Of a DNA stretch of 64,000 bases, positions 37,698 through 49,656 are shown piece by piece (position 1 is the first letter of the stretch; each line of letters begins with the position of its first letter). The DNA comes from Maratus speciosus (Eukaryota > Arthropoda > Arachnida > Araneae > Salticidae): NCBI GenBank assembly GCA_963932465.1, contig OZ010791.1:320226283-320290282 (forward strand), written 5' to 3'. A program made the position numbers and the translations under genes. Under the pieces are notes generated by a model that was not told the DNA's origin, did not search any database, and was given only the letters and a program-made list of their open reading frames with translations.

Positions 37698-39552
37698 ATG
37701 AACATAGTCGAATCGCAAATACGCTATCTAGCGTTATCTCAATCGTGTGTTTACATCCTAGAATTCGCCTTGTTTACAAAGTTGATTCCGCGTATGAATG
37801 ATACTAATGCCGATATTAATACAATGTCTGATCTTATGAAATGTTGTTTGCATCTTGTCAATGATGCAGACATAAAAATATTAAACTTTTCCACCGTCAG
37901 TTAGGCAAAAGTTAAACAGTGCTGTTTGAAATGGAAAGATTTTGATACGACTGAAGGTAAAATAGCTTCTGAATTGTTATTGTTGCCCGTAAATGAACAA
38001 GAAGAATTACCTGATGACAACAATGGTTTTCATCGTAAATGTTATAATAAGTTTACGGATAAAACCCGAATTGCTGTTGCTGAAAAAAATTCTAAAGCAT
38101 CACCTTCAAAAGAAAAACAATTTTATGATGCAGCACTTTCCGAAAACATGATTTCTAAAGGAATTATGCGAAGTGATTCTATATTTTCGCAGGGTGTAAA
38201 CAGAAAATGCGTGTTGCCCGCTGTATGTGTTGTTTGCAAAACAGAAAAATATATTGTTGACAGACCTACAGGTAAAAGAAAAAAAGAAAAATTGGCTAAA
38301 TGTGAAACAAACAACAATTTATTGCTCGAAGCTGCAATCGCAAAGAAGGATGAGCATTTACTGATACAAATTCGGGATAAGGACTTGGTAGCAATCGAAA
38401 TGCAGTATCATAGATCTTGTTACAAAAATTATACCAAGTTTTTAACCATTTACAAAAGCGCACAACCTGTTGACACACAATATTACATATAATTTAAAGT
38501 TTTCTACACTGATGTAATAGAAGATTTAATCATCAAGCAAAATAAAATAATGACTTTTAGTTGAGTTTTTTTTCAAGTTTGGAAAATCTTAGGCCTCAAT
38601 TATCTTGGTGATATTAGGTTAGTTGTTACACATGGAAGTCAATGCCATGCCATGGAAATTTTAGATGAACAACTTCAAGTTACTGAAATAAAAGAGCTTG
38701 AAAGTGATCACGAAGAAGCTGACACAAGATTGTTGTTGCATGCAGAGCCTCATCCCTCTATAGAAGCATTGTTATTTTGAGTCCAGATACAAATGTCTTC
38801 ATATTATCTCTGTCTTTTTCTCCATACATAAAAGCACAGCTATATTTTGCCCAATTGATAAAAGGTATAAAAATAATAGATATTAATGCGGTAAATAAAT
38901 CTCTTGGAGATAACATTTGCCAGGCTCTAATCGGATTACATGTATACACTGGATGTGATTCAGTGAGCAGTTTTAAAGGGAAAAGTAAAGTAAAGTCTTT
39001 TAAAATTATGTGTGAAACAGCGAAGTACATCTCAACATTCAAAGAACTGGGTAAATTATGGATAATGAATAATGAAGTTACGGAGAATTTAGAAATGTTT
39101 ACATGTGAAATCTATGGCAGAAAAAACACCAAAAACATTGACATATGCCGCCATGATTGGTTGCGTCTTGGATGTAAAGGTGACACTGTGCTTCCTCCAA
39201 ATAAATACTGTTTATTTAAACATATGCAGCGTTCCAAGCAGGTATTTATAGAAGAAGTCTCATTGCTAACATGTCTGCACCTTCTTCTATTCATCATGGT
39301 TGGAAAGTTTCTGATGACGTTCTAGAAATTGATTGGATGGCAAATGAACCAGTTCCAAGATCTCTTCTGCAACAAATTCATTGCAAATGCAAGAAAACAT
39401 CTTGTGAAAAACTATTGTGTACTTGTCGTGCATCTAATTTACAATGCACTGAACTATGTTTTTGTTATAATTGCAACAATTGCGACCAAACCGATGTGCG
39501 CCAGTATCGGATTCTGATGATGATGAATTTTCTAAATAGTACATTTCCCTAG
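37698..39552 (+). pseudogene. Multi-domain repeat-family gene relic with Cys-rich C-terminus
   Basis: Coding remnants lie in one order on the + strand. Part 1 (37698-38492) is one frame broken by a single TAG at 37902, with cysteine-containing blocks (FHRKCYNKFTDK; VVCKTEKYIVD; YHRSCYKNY). Part 2 starts after a gap near 38597 and has ESDHEEADTRLLLHA (38700-38744). The frame then shifts near 38745-38775 to SPDTNVFIL and GLHVYTGCDSVSSFKGK (from about 38930). A second shift near 39240 leads to HHGWK, EIDWM and a C-terminal cluster CKCKKTSCEKLLCTC followed by more CxxC/CxC pairs. I know this layout from a family of large, repetitive, uncharacterised proteins in many invertebrate genomes; the EADT/SPDT-N/D pair looks like a PIN/FEN1-type acidic nuclease motif, which is inference. 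Much of the middle is missing. No function is claimed for this copy; it is dead. Confidence 0.7.
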
Positions 39553-41184
39553 GCCAAATTTAATAATCATTTCATCTTGCTTTAATTCAGAGCTTTTTAA
39601 TAAGAAAAATAGCTTTTATTGTAATATTTTTTTTTAAATAAGTATTATAATTATTTTGTACAAGCTTATTTGGATCGTGTTTAAGAAGTAAAATTTAATG
39701 TATGTGAAATGATCTTATATTATTCAAAAATTTAAAATATGCACAACGACTGGCCTCAAGGAATATAATAATATAAAGATATTCGACTGTATATTGACAT
39801 GTTTCTCGGATATTTTGCTATGTTTACAAGGTAAGTTTTGAGTTTTGATGATGTGTGAAATGATCTATATAACACAAAATTCTAACGAACGCAAAACCTT
39901 GCGTTTTTAAGTTTGTGTTCTAAAGATCTTGTACAGTACTATATTTTTCTGTGGTGCATATTTATATTCCTACAATTTGAAAGCAATGTTAATTTCAGGT
40001 GTCAATTCAGATTTTATTTTTTAAAGCCCATTTTTGTCAAAAAAAAGGTGAAATTTTTATTTATTGTTTTATTATTATTATTATTAAAATCATGTAAAAC
40101 CTTCCCTTTTAACAGTCACTATATTTTACATTCAATAACAAGGATGTTTCATTAAACCAAATAAATCCAGGAATTTAATATAATACTGAAAAATATTTGT
40201 ACTGTACTTTTTGTGTGATTGGATGCTTCTTTTAAAAAATAATTTTAGATTAAAAAAAATTAATGGTTTAGTGTTAAAAGTATGTGAAAACAAATTAGGT
40301 CATGAATGGATTTGTTAATAACCAAAAAAGCTTGATTAATACATACTAAATAGATTTGGTAAAAGATTTTGATTACCAGTGATATCAGCAATATTTTTTT
40401 CAGAAATAAATTTATACTTTCTTCATGAAAAACCACAAGTTCAGACATATTATCACTAATTACATATTAAAATACACACGGAATGATATAAAACAAAAAA
40501 TTCTGTAATTTTGTCTCTATATTTTAACTGAAAGTTTAATTGTTTACATCTGTGATGATGTGCGGATTATAGGGGTTTGCAGATTTGAGAGAGTCTGCTG
40601 TACAAACAGAAGTAATTTGTGTACAAAAAATAGTATATACATAAATAAATGTTTATTTGTTTAATATATTCATAAACAAGCCTAAAAAGTCCATCAGGTT
40701 TGTTTTTATATCGTTTATCAAACTTTAGAAAGTGAGATTTAAAATTTCACTTTCTAAAACTTGAATTGCTCCAAGCTTTTATAATACCGCCAAGCCCCCT
40801 ATAATGGAAAAGTACAGCATGCTCAAAAGTGTGATAAAAGAACATAGATTATGAAATTATAAAAATTTACTAATTTATATATTAAATATGCCAGATGTAA
40901 AATATAGCTTTTTTTTTAAACGCATTAAAACCACGATTGTAAAATAATGTGCAAAGATTTTTTTCCAGAACATTAAATTTTGTTCGTCATATGGCAAAGA
41001 ATGAATTAGAAGTAATTTCAAATTGCCCCCAAAGTGTTGAAACGGAACTTGCAATTTAAGCACATTTTTAGTTCAAGGCCTACAGCCTATATTATGTTAT
41101 TCTGAAAACAAATTTTTTCGCTGTTTTGATCAATTTACACTAATTGGATCTTTTTTTCGCTTGTCAAAGGATTATTGCGTGATT
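39553..41184. other. AT-rich sequence inside the Tc1-like element
   Basis: Non-coding. A weak direct repeat (gtatgtgaaatgatct at about 39701 and gtgtgaaatgatct at about 39853) and a perfect-looking hairpin aaagtgagatttaaaatttcactttc (about 40728-40755) are visible. No inner terminal repeats delimiting the nested insertion were found. Confidence 0.5.
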
Positions 41185-42397
41185 ATGGGTAAAGCAAGTG
41201 ATATTTCTCCTAGAAAACTAGCTGTGGTAAAGTGTCTCATCCAAGAAGATCACTATACACAGCACGAAATCGCTAAAAAAGCAAAAATTTCTCAAGCATC
41301 TGTGTGTAGAATAAAAAAATCTTTGGACTCCAAATGTGAATTTGAAAATTCTAGAGTAAAGAAATGCGGAAGGAAAAGTAAATTTACTGCAAAAACAGAA
41401 AGGAAATTAATTCAAATTGCTAAAGCTAACAGAAGAGCAACTAGTCATGAACTAAAAATATCTTTACAAGCGTATGGCGTAAATGTATGTGATTCTTCTA
41501 TCCGTAGAAAGCTCATCTCAGCTGGACTCAGTGCTCATCGTCCTCGAAAAAAGGCTAAAATCACATCTGCTATGGCAAAGAAGAGACTTGCTTGAGCAAA
41601 AGTTGTGCAAGAACAATTCGGAAATGACTGGAGCAAGGTGAGAAATATTAATTTTCCTTTAATTAATCAGTCGAATTTAAGTTGTTCATTTCTTTTCCCG
41701 AAATCATGTTTTTTGCATACTGACTAAAGATGCAGAACTGTTTATAAATTTGATGAAAATTTTTTATAAGAATATTTCTCTACAAATTACATACCTTAAA
41801 GTATGTTTTATCTTTTAGGTATGTTTTTCCGATGAATCAATATTTGCGATATCAGAATAAAGTAGTCAATATGTCAGGAGAAGTACCAGTGAAGCATTTC
41901 CCCCTAATTGCATAGCACAAACAGTTAAACATCCTACTAAAGTAATGGTTTGGAGCGTGATGTCTGCTCAGGGTACTGGATGTTTATACATTGTAGAAGG
42001 CATGATGGACCAGCATCAGTATAAATAAGTGCTTGAACAAAGACTAATTCCACAATTAAAAGACTGGTTTCCAAATGGAGACTTCATATTCATGCATGAT
42101 GGAGCTCCGTGCCATAAAGCTTCATCTGTGACCACATATTTGGATGGAAAAAATATAAAAATACTTCCATGACCTGGAAACAGTCCAGATATTAACCCAA
42201 TAGAGAATCTTTGGGCCACTGTAAAGAAAAAATTAAAGAAATGCAACATCACAAACAAGAGTGGTCTGATAGAAAGACTCATCCAAATTTGGCACCATGA
42301 CAACGAAATACAAGTTAATTGCCAAACACTCATACAAAGTATGCCAAGACGTATTGAATCCTTAATAAAAAATAAGGGAATGCACACTAAATATTAA
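41185..42397 (+). pseudogene. Tc1-family DD34E transposase, inactivated, with one intron
   Basis: Exon 1 (41185-41637, ATG chosen because it precedes the conserved N-terminus) encodes the paired-type helix-turn-helix: SPRKLAVVKCL, HEIAKKAKISQASVCRIKK, then a GRKSKFTAKTERKL linker and a second HTH (TSHELKISLQAYGV). Exon 2 (41819-42397) has the catalytic blocks VCFSDES (first D), FMHDGAPCHK (second D) and GNSPDINPIENLW (E, 34 residues after the second D). The 181-base gap 41638-41818 starts GTGAGA and ends TTTTAG, falls between codons (phase 0), and restores the frame. Internal stops at 41593, 41858, 42026 and 42170 disable it; the ones at 41593 (LA*AK) and 42170 (P*PGNSPD) look like single-base changes of R and W codons. 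Catalytic residues are still present. Confidence 0.9.
41638..41818 (+). other. Spliceosomal intron in the Tc1 transposase
   Basis: GTGAGA donor, T-rich tract and TTTTAG acceptor. Removal joins the DWSK and VCFSDES blocks in frame, exactly at the step before the first catalytic aspartate. Confidence 0.8.
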
Positions 42398-42494
42398 ATG
42401 TATCGGTATTTTTTAAATAATGTATTATTTCTTTAATGTAACAAGATTTTATTGTAAATTTCACAATTATTCTAATAATTTTCACACGTCTGTA

Positions 42495-43830
42495 TATAAA
42501 AAATTACGTACTCTCAAGGAAGATATTGTTTCTTTCCACCCCTTTATATATTTGTGTATATCGCAAATATACAATGTTTTATCTTCTTTCTTTAGAACAT
42601 TCCATTAAGATAAGTCTACATTTATTAATTAGCAGCAAAGCAAAAATAAATACTCTTACGTTCTTTAATGGGAAAACGTCTGTGCTTACGATCGACTGAT
42701 TTATACAAAAAAAAAATATTTTATTCATTCCATTTTTTTAACTGAAAAAAATTCGAAACCAACTCTATATATTTTGATTATCTATTGAAATCTAACTCTT
42801 ATGTATAAGATACAATCCTCCGCCCTATTGATAATGTTTTGAATAAAATTTACAATTATATTCGGGAATGAATGTCGTCACAAGAAGCTTGGTCAACAAT
42901 TTTTCTATAATTAGGCGTAAGCTGAATGAGTCTTTTATTCGAATAATAATAAAAAGCTTTTTCTATTCTCTACAGCTTGTTCAAATAATACAATATTTGT
43001 TGAATTTTCAATGATTGCCGATAATTATTGTGTATAAATAAAAAAGATAGATACATAGAGAGAGACATCGCATCAGACAAATCAATTGTACCTTTATCCA
43101 ATTACATTGGCATTTCATCGTAATCTGGTGTATGCTTTTCAGATTCTTGTTATAAATAATTATTTATTAGAGCATAGATAAAATCATATTTTAATGTAAA
43201 CAACATATACGTTGAAAACAGCTGCGCAACTTGTAATACAAAACCTAATTGAATAAATTATAGTTTGATGTGAAACTAAAGCACAGCTTGGGAATAATTC
43301 AAACATCTCATTCAATAAACTAGAACGTAGAAAAGGCTCTACATTTTAAGCTAGATTAATTTTAGTTGAAAACAACTCTAAATAATGTAATGCAATAAGT
43401 GAATCGTTACAGTTAATCATACATCTGATTTACAAATTTAAGATTAATAAAGCATATCTGATAATTTTATCAAGATATATTTAACACTGTGTAACTGATA
43501 ATTTTAAAAAAGTTAATTTCTCTATAATTAATTAAAAAGTAAACTGCCTTAAATTTAAAAATGGAATGAATGAAACTTTTTGAATGTATTTAAAACCGTT
43601 TACTCAATAAATTTATTTGATACATTTTGATACTTTTCGTATCATTTTACCGAAAAATTATTATTACCTGCACAATAAAAAGTTTTATATTACTTTCGAA
43701 AGACCTTCACTCTTGACTACTGATAACAATTCAAGAAAATATATAATTGAACTAAATTCTAAAAAAAAAAAAATTAAGAATAAAATGGGTCTAAATTTTA
43801 GGTAGATTTATTTTGTCTTTTTGAGTAAAA
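42495..43830. other. AT-rich non-coding stretch
   Basis: No gene or repeat recognised to the right of the Tc1-like element. Confidence 0.55.
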
Positions 43831-44706
43831 ACAATTAAATTTTAAAAAAATCAAAAAAACAGACTGCGTAAAAAGCGAATTAATTAATTATTTCCCATCA
43901 ATGTGACACTATTTTTTCAATTCCTACTATTAGCTCACACTCTCGCTATATATATCTTGTTCAAATTTTCAATCGATAATAAAATACTTATTTTTCATCC
44001 AATCAAGCTCAAATAATTTTTTTAAACTTGTAGTGGATGACACTTGATGTTAATCCAGCTTTTTCAAATATTAATTCATTAATTAAATTAAATTAATTAA
44101 TTTTCAATAATCGAGAGAGTTCTCTTCTTGATCAAGGTATTATAAGACCGAGAGAGCCCTCTTCTTGATCAAGGCATTTTAAGTGCCACTCAAGAGGAAA
44201 GGAGAATGGGAGAAAAAAAAATCCTATTGACCTAAGTAGGAATTTACTTATTTTTTTTTTATTATTTGTTTATATTACTTACCTATTTTTTCAATTTACT
44301 TGTATTGGTGACTTTTATGTTGTGTTTAATTGTTAGTTCCTATCTATAAGCACTGTTTTGAGGAGGTCTATAGATATCTGGTTGCAGTTAAGCTAGTAAT
44401 AAAGCTAGTATAATATTTTAACGGAGCTTCTGACTGTAAAATAGTCAATGAAACATAGTCTTCATTTTGAAAGACCTATCCAATGATATGCAACTCAATA
44501 GGGTGCGTATTTTTTTTCCATCTCTACCGCTATTTTGAATTTATAAAAACAAAACCTAGCTTATAACCTTTGGGCCGTTTAGACGAATCGATAGAGACCT
44601 CATTCATTAAAATCCATGCAGCCGTTGGGATGTTTCGAGAGTATAAAGAAATCCACATACACAGATACGCGTGAAACACATAACCCTTCTTTTCAGCCGG
44701 GTAAAA
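43831..44706. repeat. ~725-bp dispersed repeat, copy 2
   Basis: Counterpart of 14664-15388 in the same orientation. It has about 170 extra bases at roughly 43973-44142, including a 38-base tandem duplication (gagagagttctcttcttgat / gagagagccctcttcttgat). It lacks a stretch near the cacaacttccaggttgtat of copy 1. Ends at the same ttcttttcagccgggtaaaa tail. Non-coding. Confidence 0.7.
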
Positions 44707-46399
44707 AGATGTTTTAGATAAAGATATGAACATTCAGTTACGTCTCTTATTATCTAATATAAACTTATTATCTGTGTAATAAAATACAATCGCTTTTTGT
44801 CTCTCTATGTTACTCCGTGTATTTTATTTTATTTACTCCCGTGTCAAGTTTATGGTTTATGTAAGGATATTCATATTCTGCAACAATCCTATAGCTATAT
44901 ATTTTTCTAGGGTAAACAAAGAAAATTTGTCGTTTTATTCAAGAAATCTAAATTTTTGCTTTCTTCAAATCTAGATTTTTGCTCAAAACTAATTTTTATA
45001 TTTTAATATGACAATCAGTGTAATTTTTTTCTCTTTTATTTATTTATTTATTTATTTACTTGCTTTTTATAACATCATTCAGTTTAAACACTATGTTTAA
45101 CAGTTTCAAATGACACCTATAAATTTTTGATTTCTGTTTTTTTTTTTTACTTGAACTTTTTTAAGCTAATAAATATAAAAAAAAAGTCTCCAATGTATTA
45201 GAAATTATTTGTAATTGCTTTGATTTAAAAAATACACATAACATAACCATGAATCAAAACCTTCAAAAATGTGTCTTTTGACACCGGTAGAAATAGTGTT
45301 AATATCAATAAAGGAAAAAAAACTTATTCATAACAGCATTCAATTAAGGAATGTGCAAGAACTTTCGAAAGAACTTTTTCTTCACCAAGCGCTCAGAAAT
45401 TTATGTATCATACCAGTTTGTTCAAAATTTTTAGTTTTAATATAGTCGTTGCATCACTTTTGGAATACTAGACATTTACCGAAAAGGAGTCAAAAGCAAT
45501 GCAACATTTCAGTAAAATTGGATTAAAAAAATTACATGTAAAAAATTAGCTTGTAAATTTGTAAACTTTATCAAGATTGTGCAATATAATGTTATGTTTG
45601 CAACATACCTTTCTCCTTTTCCACAAATAAATAAATAGTAGTATCTTTTTTCTTTATAACCCTCCTCGTTTCCCTACAAGAAGAAAAATGCGTAAGGATT
45701 TTTGGGCCTGAGTGGAAGAAAAAAGATGAAATCATGTTTTATGGAAATTAAATTTTGTTCTAAATATTAATACTGGTATCGAAAATTACAGATATTTTAC
45801 GAATTTTGACATTATGTTTCTGGAATATACGGCATTACATTTACCTATGTTAATGCTAAAATTATAAAGAATTACTCATTGAAAAGTATCGAAACACATT
45901 TAGAATAGTTAACTAGATATAATAAATTAAGGGATATGACAATAACTGAAGGCATTATGAAGACTCATTTAAATTCATACTTCTACGTTAGGCCAAAATA
46001 GTCACAATTTAGAAAGCCTTTGTCAATAAGAAGGCCTTCGCAAAGGTCTTAAGAAGGTCTGGATTTTTAAAATTATTTTTGCATTCGTGTAAAATTTTGA
46101 GCGAGTCCTAACTTAATCGGAATTATCTCTAAATCGGTATCACCGTTATTAATATATTTATTTAAATGACATTTGATAAACCAAATAACTATGTAAAATT
46201 ATTAAATTAACGAAAACGTATGCATATTTCAATGTTAATGTCATTTTGAGACCAGACACTTACACTTCTGATGAAACACTTTACAATACGAGTCTAACTA
46301 AAAAGACAGGCTGTCGCGCGGTGCATTACAGGCGTCACTTTTATCAGACCGTTTGTGTCATATGATGCTGAAATGTACTAGTGCTGGTGCATAAAAAGT
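44707..46399. other. AT-rich non-coding stretch
   Basis: A (TTTA)n tract at about 45037-45060. No gene recognised. The patch from about 46290 is GC-richer. Confidence 0.5.
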
Positions 46400-46438
46400 G
46401 CATTACCTTCTTTAGCAGTCTAAAGCGGAAGGTAGTGC
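46400..46438. other. Strong hairpin
   Basis: The stem pairs GCATTACCTTC with GAAGGTAGTGC (one G-T pair) and then TTTAG with CTAAA across a 3-base bulge (GCG), with loop CAGT: about 16 pairs in 39 bases. It sits in a GC-richer patch (46300-46460) without any coding frame. It could be a small structured RNA, a transposon end or chance. Confidence 0.45.
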
Positions 46439-49437
46439 GGCGGCCAATCTATTTCGATGGCCATGTTTACAATGAATATGATATAATGATGAAGGGTGAC
46501 GGAACATAGGCTGATGGATTTAAAAAGAGAACAGTAAACAGTGACAGCGATTAATGCTATTAATACAGGAGATTATTGTGTGAAGTGAAGAATTTCTTTA
46601 GCATTTGTTCTTGTTTTAAAACCAAAAGTCAGCGTCAGAAAGCTCTGAAATATCCCAGTCTTTAGTAATACAGAAAGTAACTTTACAACTACAAAATGCA
46701 AACCCTTTTTTTTCGCGTTAAAGCATCTAAACAGAACAAAGAATAAATGGTATAGAATTGGTTTTTAATTTATATGTTGATCTGAAAATTATTACTGTTT
46801 GGGACAGAATTGCGCTATCTGACTGTGACCTCAGGTACCAAAACTAAGAAATGCGGTAAAGAATATCTAGCGGAAATAAAAAATAGACCGCGGCGGTTTA
46901 AATGAACAAATCTTTAAGTATTTCTTTAAATGATTTTAATGATACGTAATTGGAATTAAGTTTAATTAAGACTAATAATAAGCTCGACGCAGCAGGAGTC
47001 GCTCGGTAGCTTCACGGTCCCAAGCCCTCCGTTCTCGCATTTCGGTGTCTTAAATTTGTGCATTTTGCCTTTTAAATTTGTCCGGTTTCACTTTTTAATT
47101 TTTTTTTTTCAAACTGGCTTCCGCAAAAAAGTTGTAATAAGAGTAGTATAAAGGGCTGCGGGCGGAAGAGGTAACCCAAATTAAAACATTAATCTTCTGC
47201 AAAACTGACACTAATTGCTGTCACTGTTTACGTGTTGTTTCGCTTTGAAAATTGTGTACTTTTTTGGCACAACCTGTATGTACAATCAGTGAAATAATTA
47301 AAATGAAACCCCTCTCCCATTTATTTTCTTATAAATAGGCACAAATAAAAATGAAAACAGCCATTCGACTCTGAATTATCTGTTATTTTAATCTATGTCA
47401 AAAAATAAGCTTAGTACGCCCTCTTCATACTGAAATTGTATAAAACGTTGACATTTTCAATACGAACATCTAGTTTTTGATAATAATTGTATTTTTCAAA
47501 TGATTTACTTATAGTATAACACACAGAATGCTCTTTGGTGAAGTAATTTAGAAGTTATGCAAGGGAAACTTTTGAACTTCTAATGTTAAATTCAATTTTT
47601 GTAAATGCAAAACAATCTGCAATGCGCGTAGTTTATTTTATCTTCTTTTTTAAATTCACATATTTATGTTTTTTTTTATTATTATTGAGTCTTGTTAAAA
47701 ATTTTATGGGTTTAAATATTTTGCTTAAATTGCTTCTATATTTATAAATTATTATTAAATACATTGTAGTTTCCAATATGATGTTTATAATTTATATATG
47801 TTTTAATTAATATTCTAAAAAATATATGTTTTGTAACCTATGAATTGAGAATAAATAGTATTACAGAAGCGTCAAATATGTAATTTTAAAACATATGTTG
47901 CATTGTATTTTTTTTTTCAATTATTCTTTAAAAACTGCACGTATTAAAGCCGAAGAATTGAATTTATCATTTGAAGTTAAAAATTTTACACTTGCATAAT
48001 CCATAAACTACTATATTAAATGTCTTCCAAAAATGCAATTATGTGGAAATCAGATGTTTATATTGAAAATTGGAAGGTTTGATACAATATCTATATTAAG
48101 ACGGGCCCTTACAATTATTTTTTAACATGCATATAAAGAAGGCATAATTCCCGATCTAATGGTTACTTACGTTTTTCTATGGATCTATTTCGAGATAAAA
48201 TATAGGGAGCGTAATATCTTCCGTTGTTTTTTATGACTGACTGTAAAGCCTGTTCGTTTTTAATTTGTTTGTTTTTTATGGGAGGGGGGGGAGAAGAGAC
48301 GGTAACTATTGTCAGCAGAAAAAAAATAATTTGATCTTTTTTTTCTTTCCTTTTAGGAGGATTCGTAGCTCTGTAGATATTATGTGACAGTAATTCATTG
48401 TATAACATTTTTATATGCTCTTAAATATTATACCGTAAAGAGAGAATTATTTTTCAGACTTAAATCAAAAAAATTCCTGAATATGACAATGTATGTAACA
48501 AGAAAAAAAAAAAAACGGTGGTTTTGATTTTTTTTTTCATTTTTTTGCATAAAACATTGATAAAAAACCAGAAAGGTAACTTCGGAAGAAAACTCATTAA
48601 ATAAAATGTTCTAAATCTCAAATAAAGTTCTCCAAGTATTATTCTTAATGGGAGCTATTCCATAAAAACTTTTAAATGGAGAAAATATACGTTTCTACAG
48701 ATGACTGTAATAAAAATTTAACATAAAACTCTTAAAACGCATTGCATATTAAAAATGACACCATTTGATTTTTGATATTAATAGCGTCGTGGTACGCAAG
48801 ATATCATTTATGTTTGATTTTATGTGGAAACTTTTTTGCCGTGGTTATTTTTTTTCCTAGCATTTCTTATTCTGATAAAATTGAAGGACACGCCGATGAT
48901 AGACACAAAATACAAGCAAAGTTATGATTTGCTGATAAATAAATATTTACACTCATCAATTATCTTTTTTTTTTCTAATTTGGAAGTTGCGAATTTGTTT
49001 AATTATAAAAAGAGAGAGAAATTAGAAACAGATAAATCAGAAGTTTTTATTTGTGGTAATTAAATATTTGGCATTTGGTCATAAAATATAACAAATAACG
49101 TATGATAATAAAAGAAAGCTGTTTGCATGTCTGTATCTATGCCTTTTGACAATGACTAGAGAAATCCATTACACGTAGAGGTCTGCAAATTTCAATAGAT
49201 GAACATGTACCGGAATATCAGATTTTTCATTTTTTAGTATTACCCAAGTAATTAATTAAATGCCCTCATCGATCAATCATTTATAAACTTCAATTTCAAT
49301 AAACAAGCGTGATTATCGCATCCATAGATATCCAGATTTTAAAATTGGAACTTTGGGGCTCGGATGGACTTACAATAAAGCAAAAAGCTGACCTATTGTC
49401 GGTAATTTCGTGATACTGTTCTTGTATATTGGTTTAG
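46439..49437. other. Mostly AT-rich non-coding stretch
   Basis: A GC-richer patch near 46990-47060 contains gtcgctcggtagcttcacgg but folds into no tRNA that I can see. A G-run occurs near 48281-48291. No gene recognised. Confidence 0.5.
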
Positions 49438-49656
49438 TCATTCAGTTAACCCCAGATATTTGCTGATTTCATCTTTCCAGTTTACATGAAGTCGACTTCT
49501 AGGTGGTTTTAATTCTCTGCCACACCTTTTTGCATCTCTGGCTTTTATGGTAAAATGAACGGAGCAGTACCCAAATTCTTTCACTCTGGCAAAGCAAGTG
49601 TGAAGATACCAAACGTCCGCAATCATTTTCGGAGCACTAGACAAAGGTAATAGCAT
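49438..49656 (-). pseudogene. Possible C-terminal fragment of a non-LTR retrotransposon protein
   Basis: A 72-codon minus-strand frame contains FARVKEFGYC, KARDAKRCGREL and NWKDEISKYLGLT. This order (AR-x-x-E, then an R-D-x-KR-x-GR basic block, then W-x-D-E-I-x-K) resembles the region after the reverse transcriptase domain in arthropod non-LTR retrotransposons, close to the W-M-x-x-A-Q end seen at 16750-16910. Nothing of the RT domain is present upstream. The flanks (49100-49830) are GC-richer than average. The match is short and could be coincidental. Confidence 0.35.

Larger units (their letters stand above)
37082..42492. mobile_element. Tc1-like transposon with 32-bp perfect TIRs and a 4-kb extra segment
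   Basis: The left end begins CAGACGTGTGAAAATTATTA at 37082 and matches, as exact complement, 42461-42492; both ends are flanked by TA (37080-37081, 42493-42494), giving 34 identical bases including the TA. The right TIR lies only about 65 bases beyond the transposase stop codon, as usual for Tc1 elements. The left TIR is about 4.1 kb from the transposase ATG, far more than normal. The excess contains an unrelated gene relic (37698-39552) plus 1.6 kb of AT-rich sequence. The simplest explanation is a nested insertion into the 5' flank of a Tc1 element of about 1.5 kb. A compound element moving as a unit cannot be excluded. Confidence 0.8.

Noticed and set aside
40811..40840. tacagcatgctcaaaagtg as an inner Tc1 end
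   Set aside because: It resembles Tc1 termini in general but does not match the 37082/42492 TIRs and has no partner.
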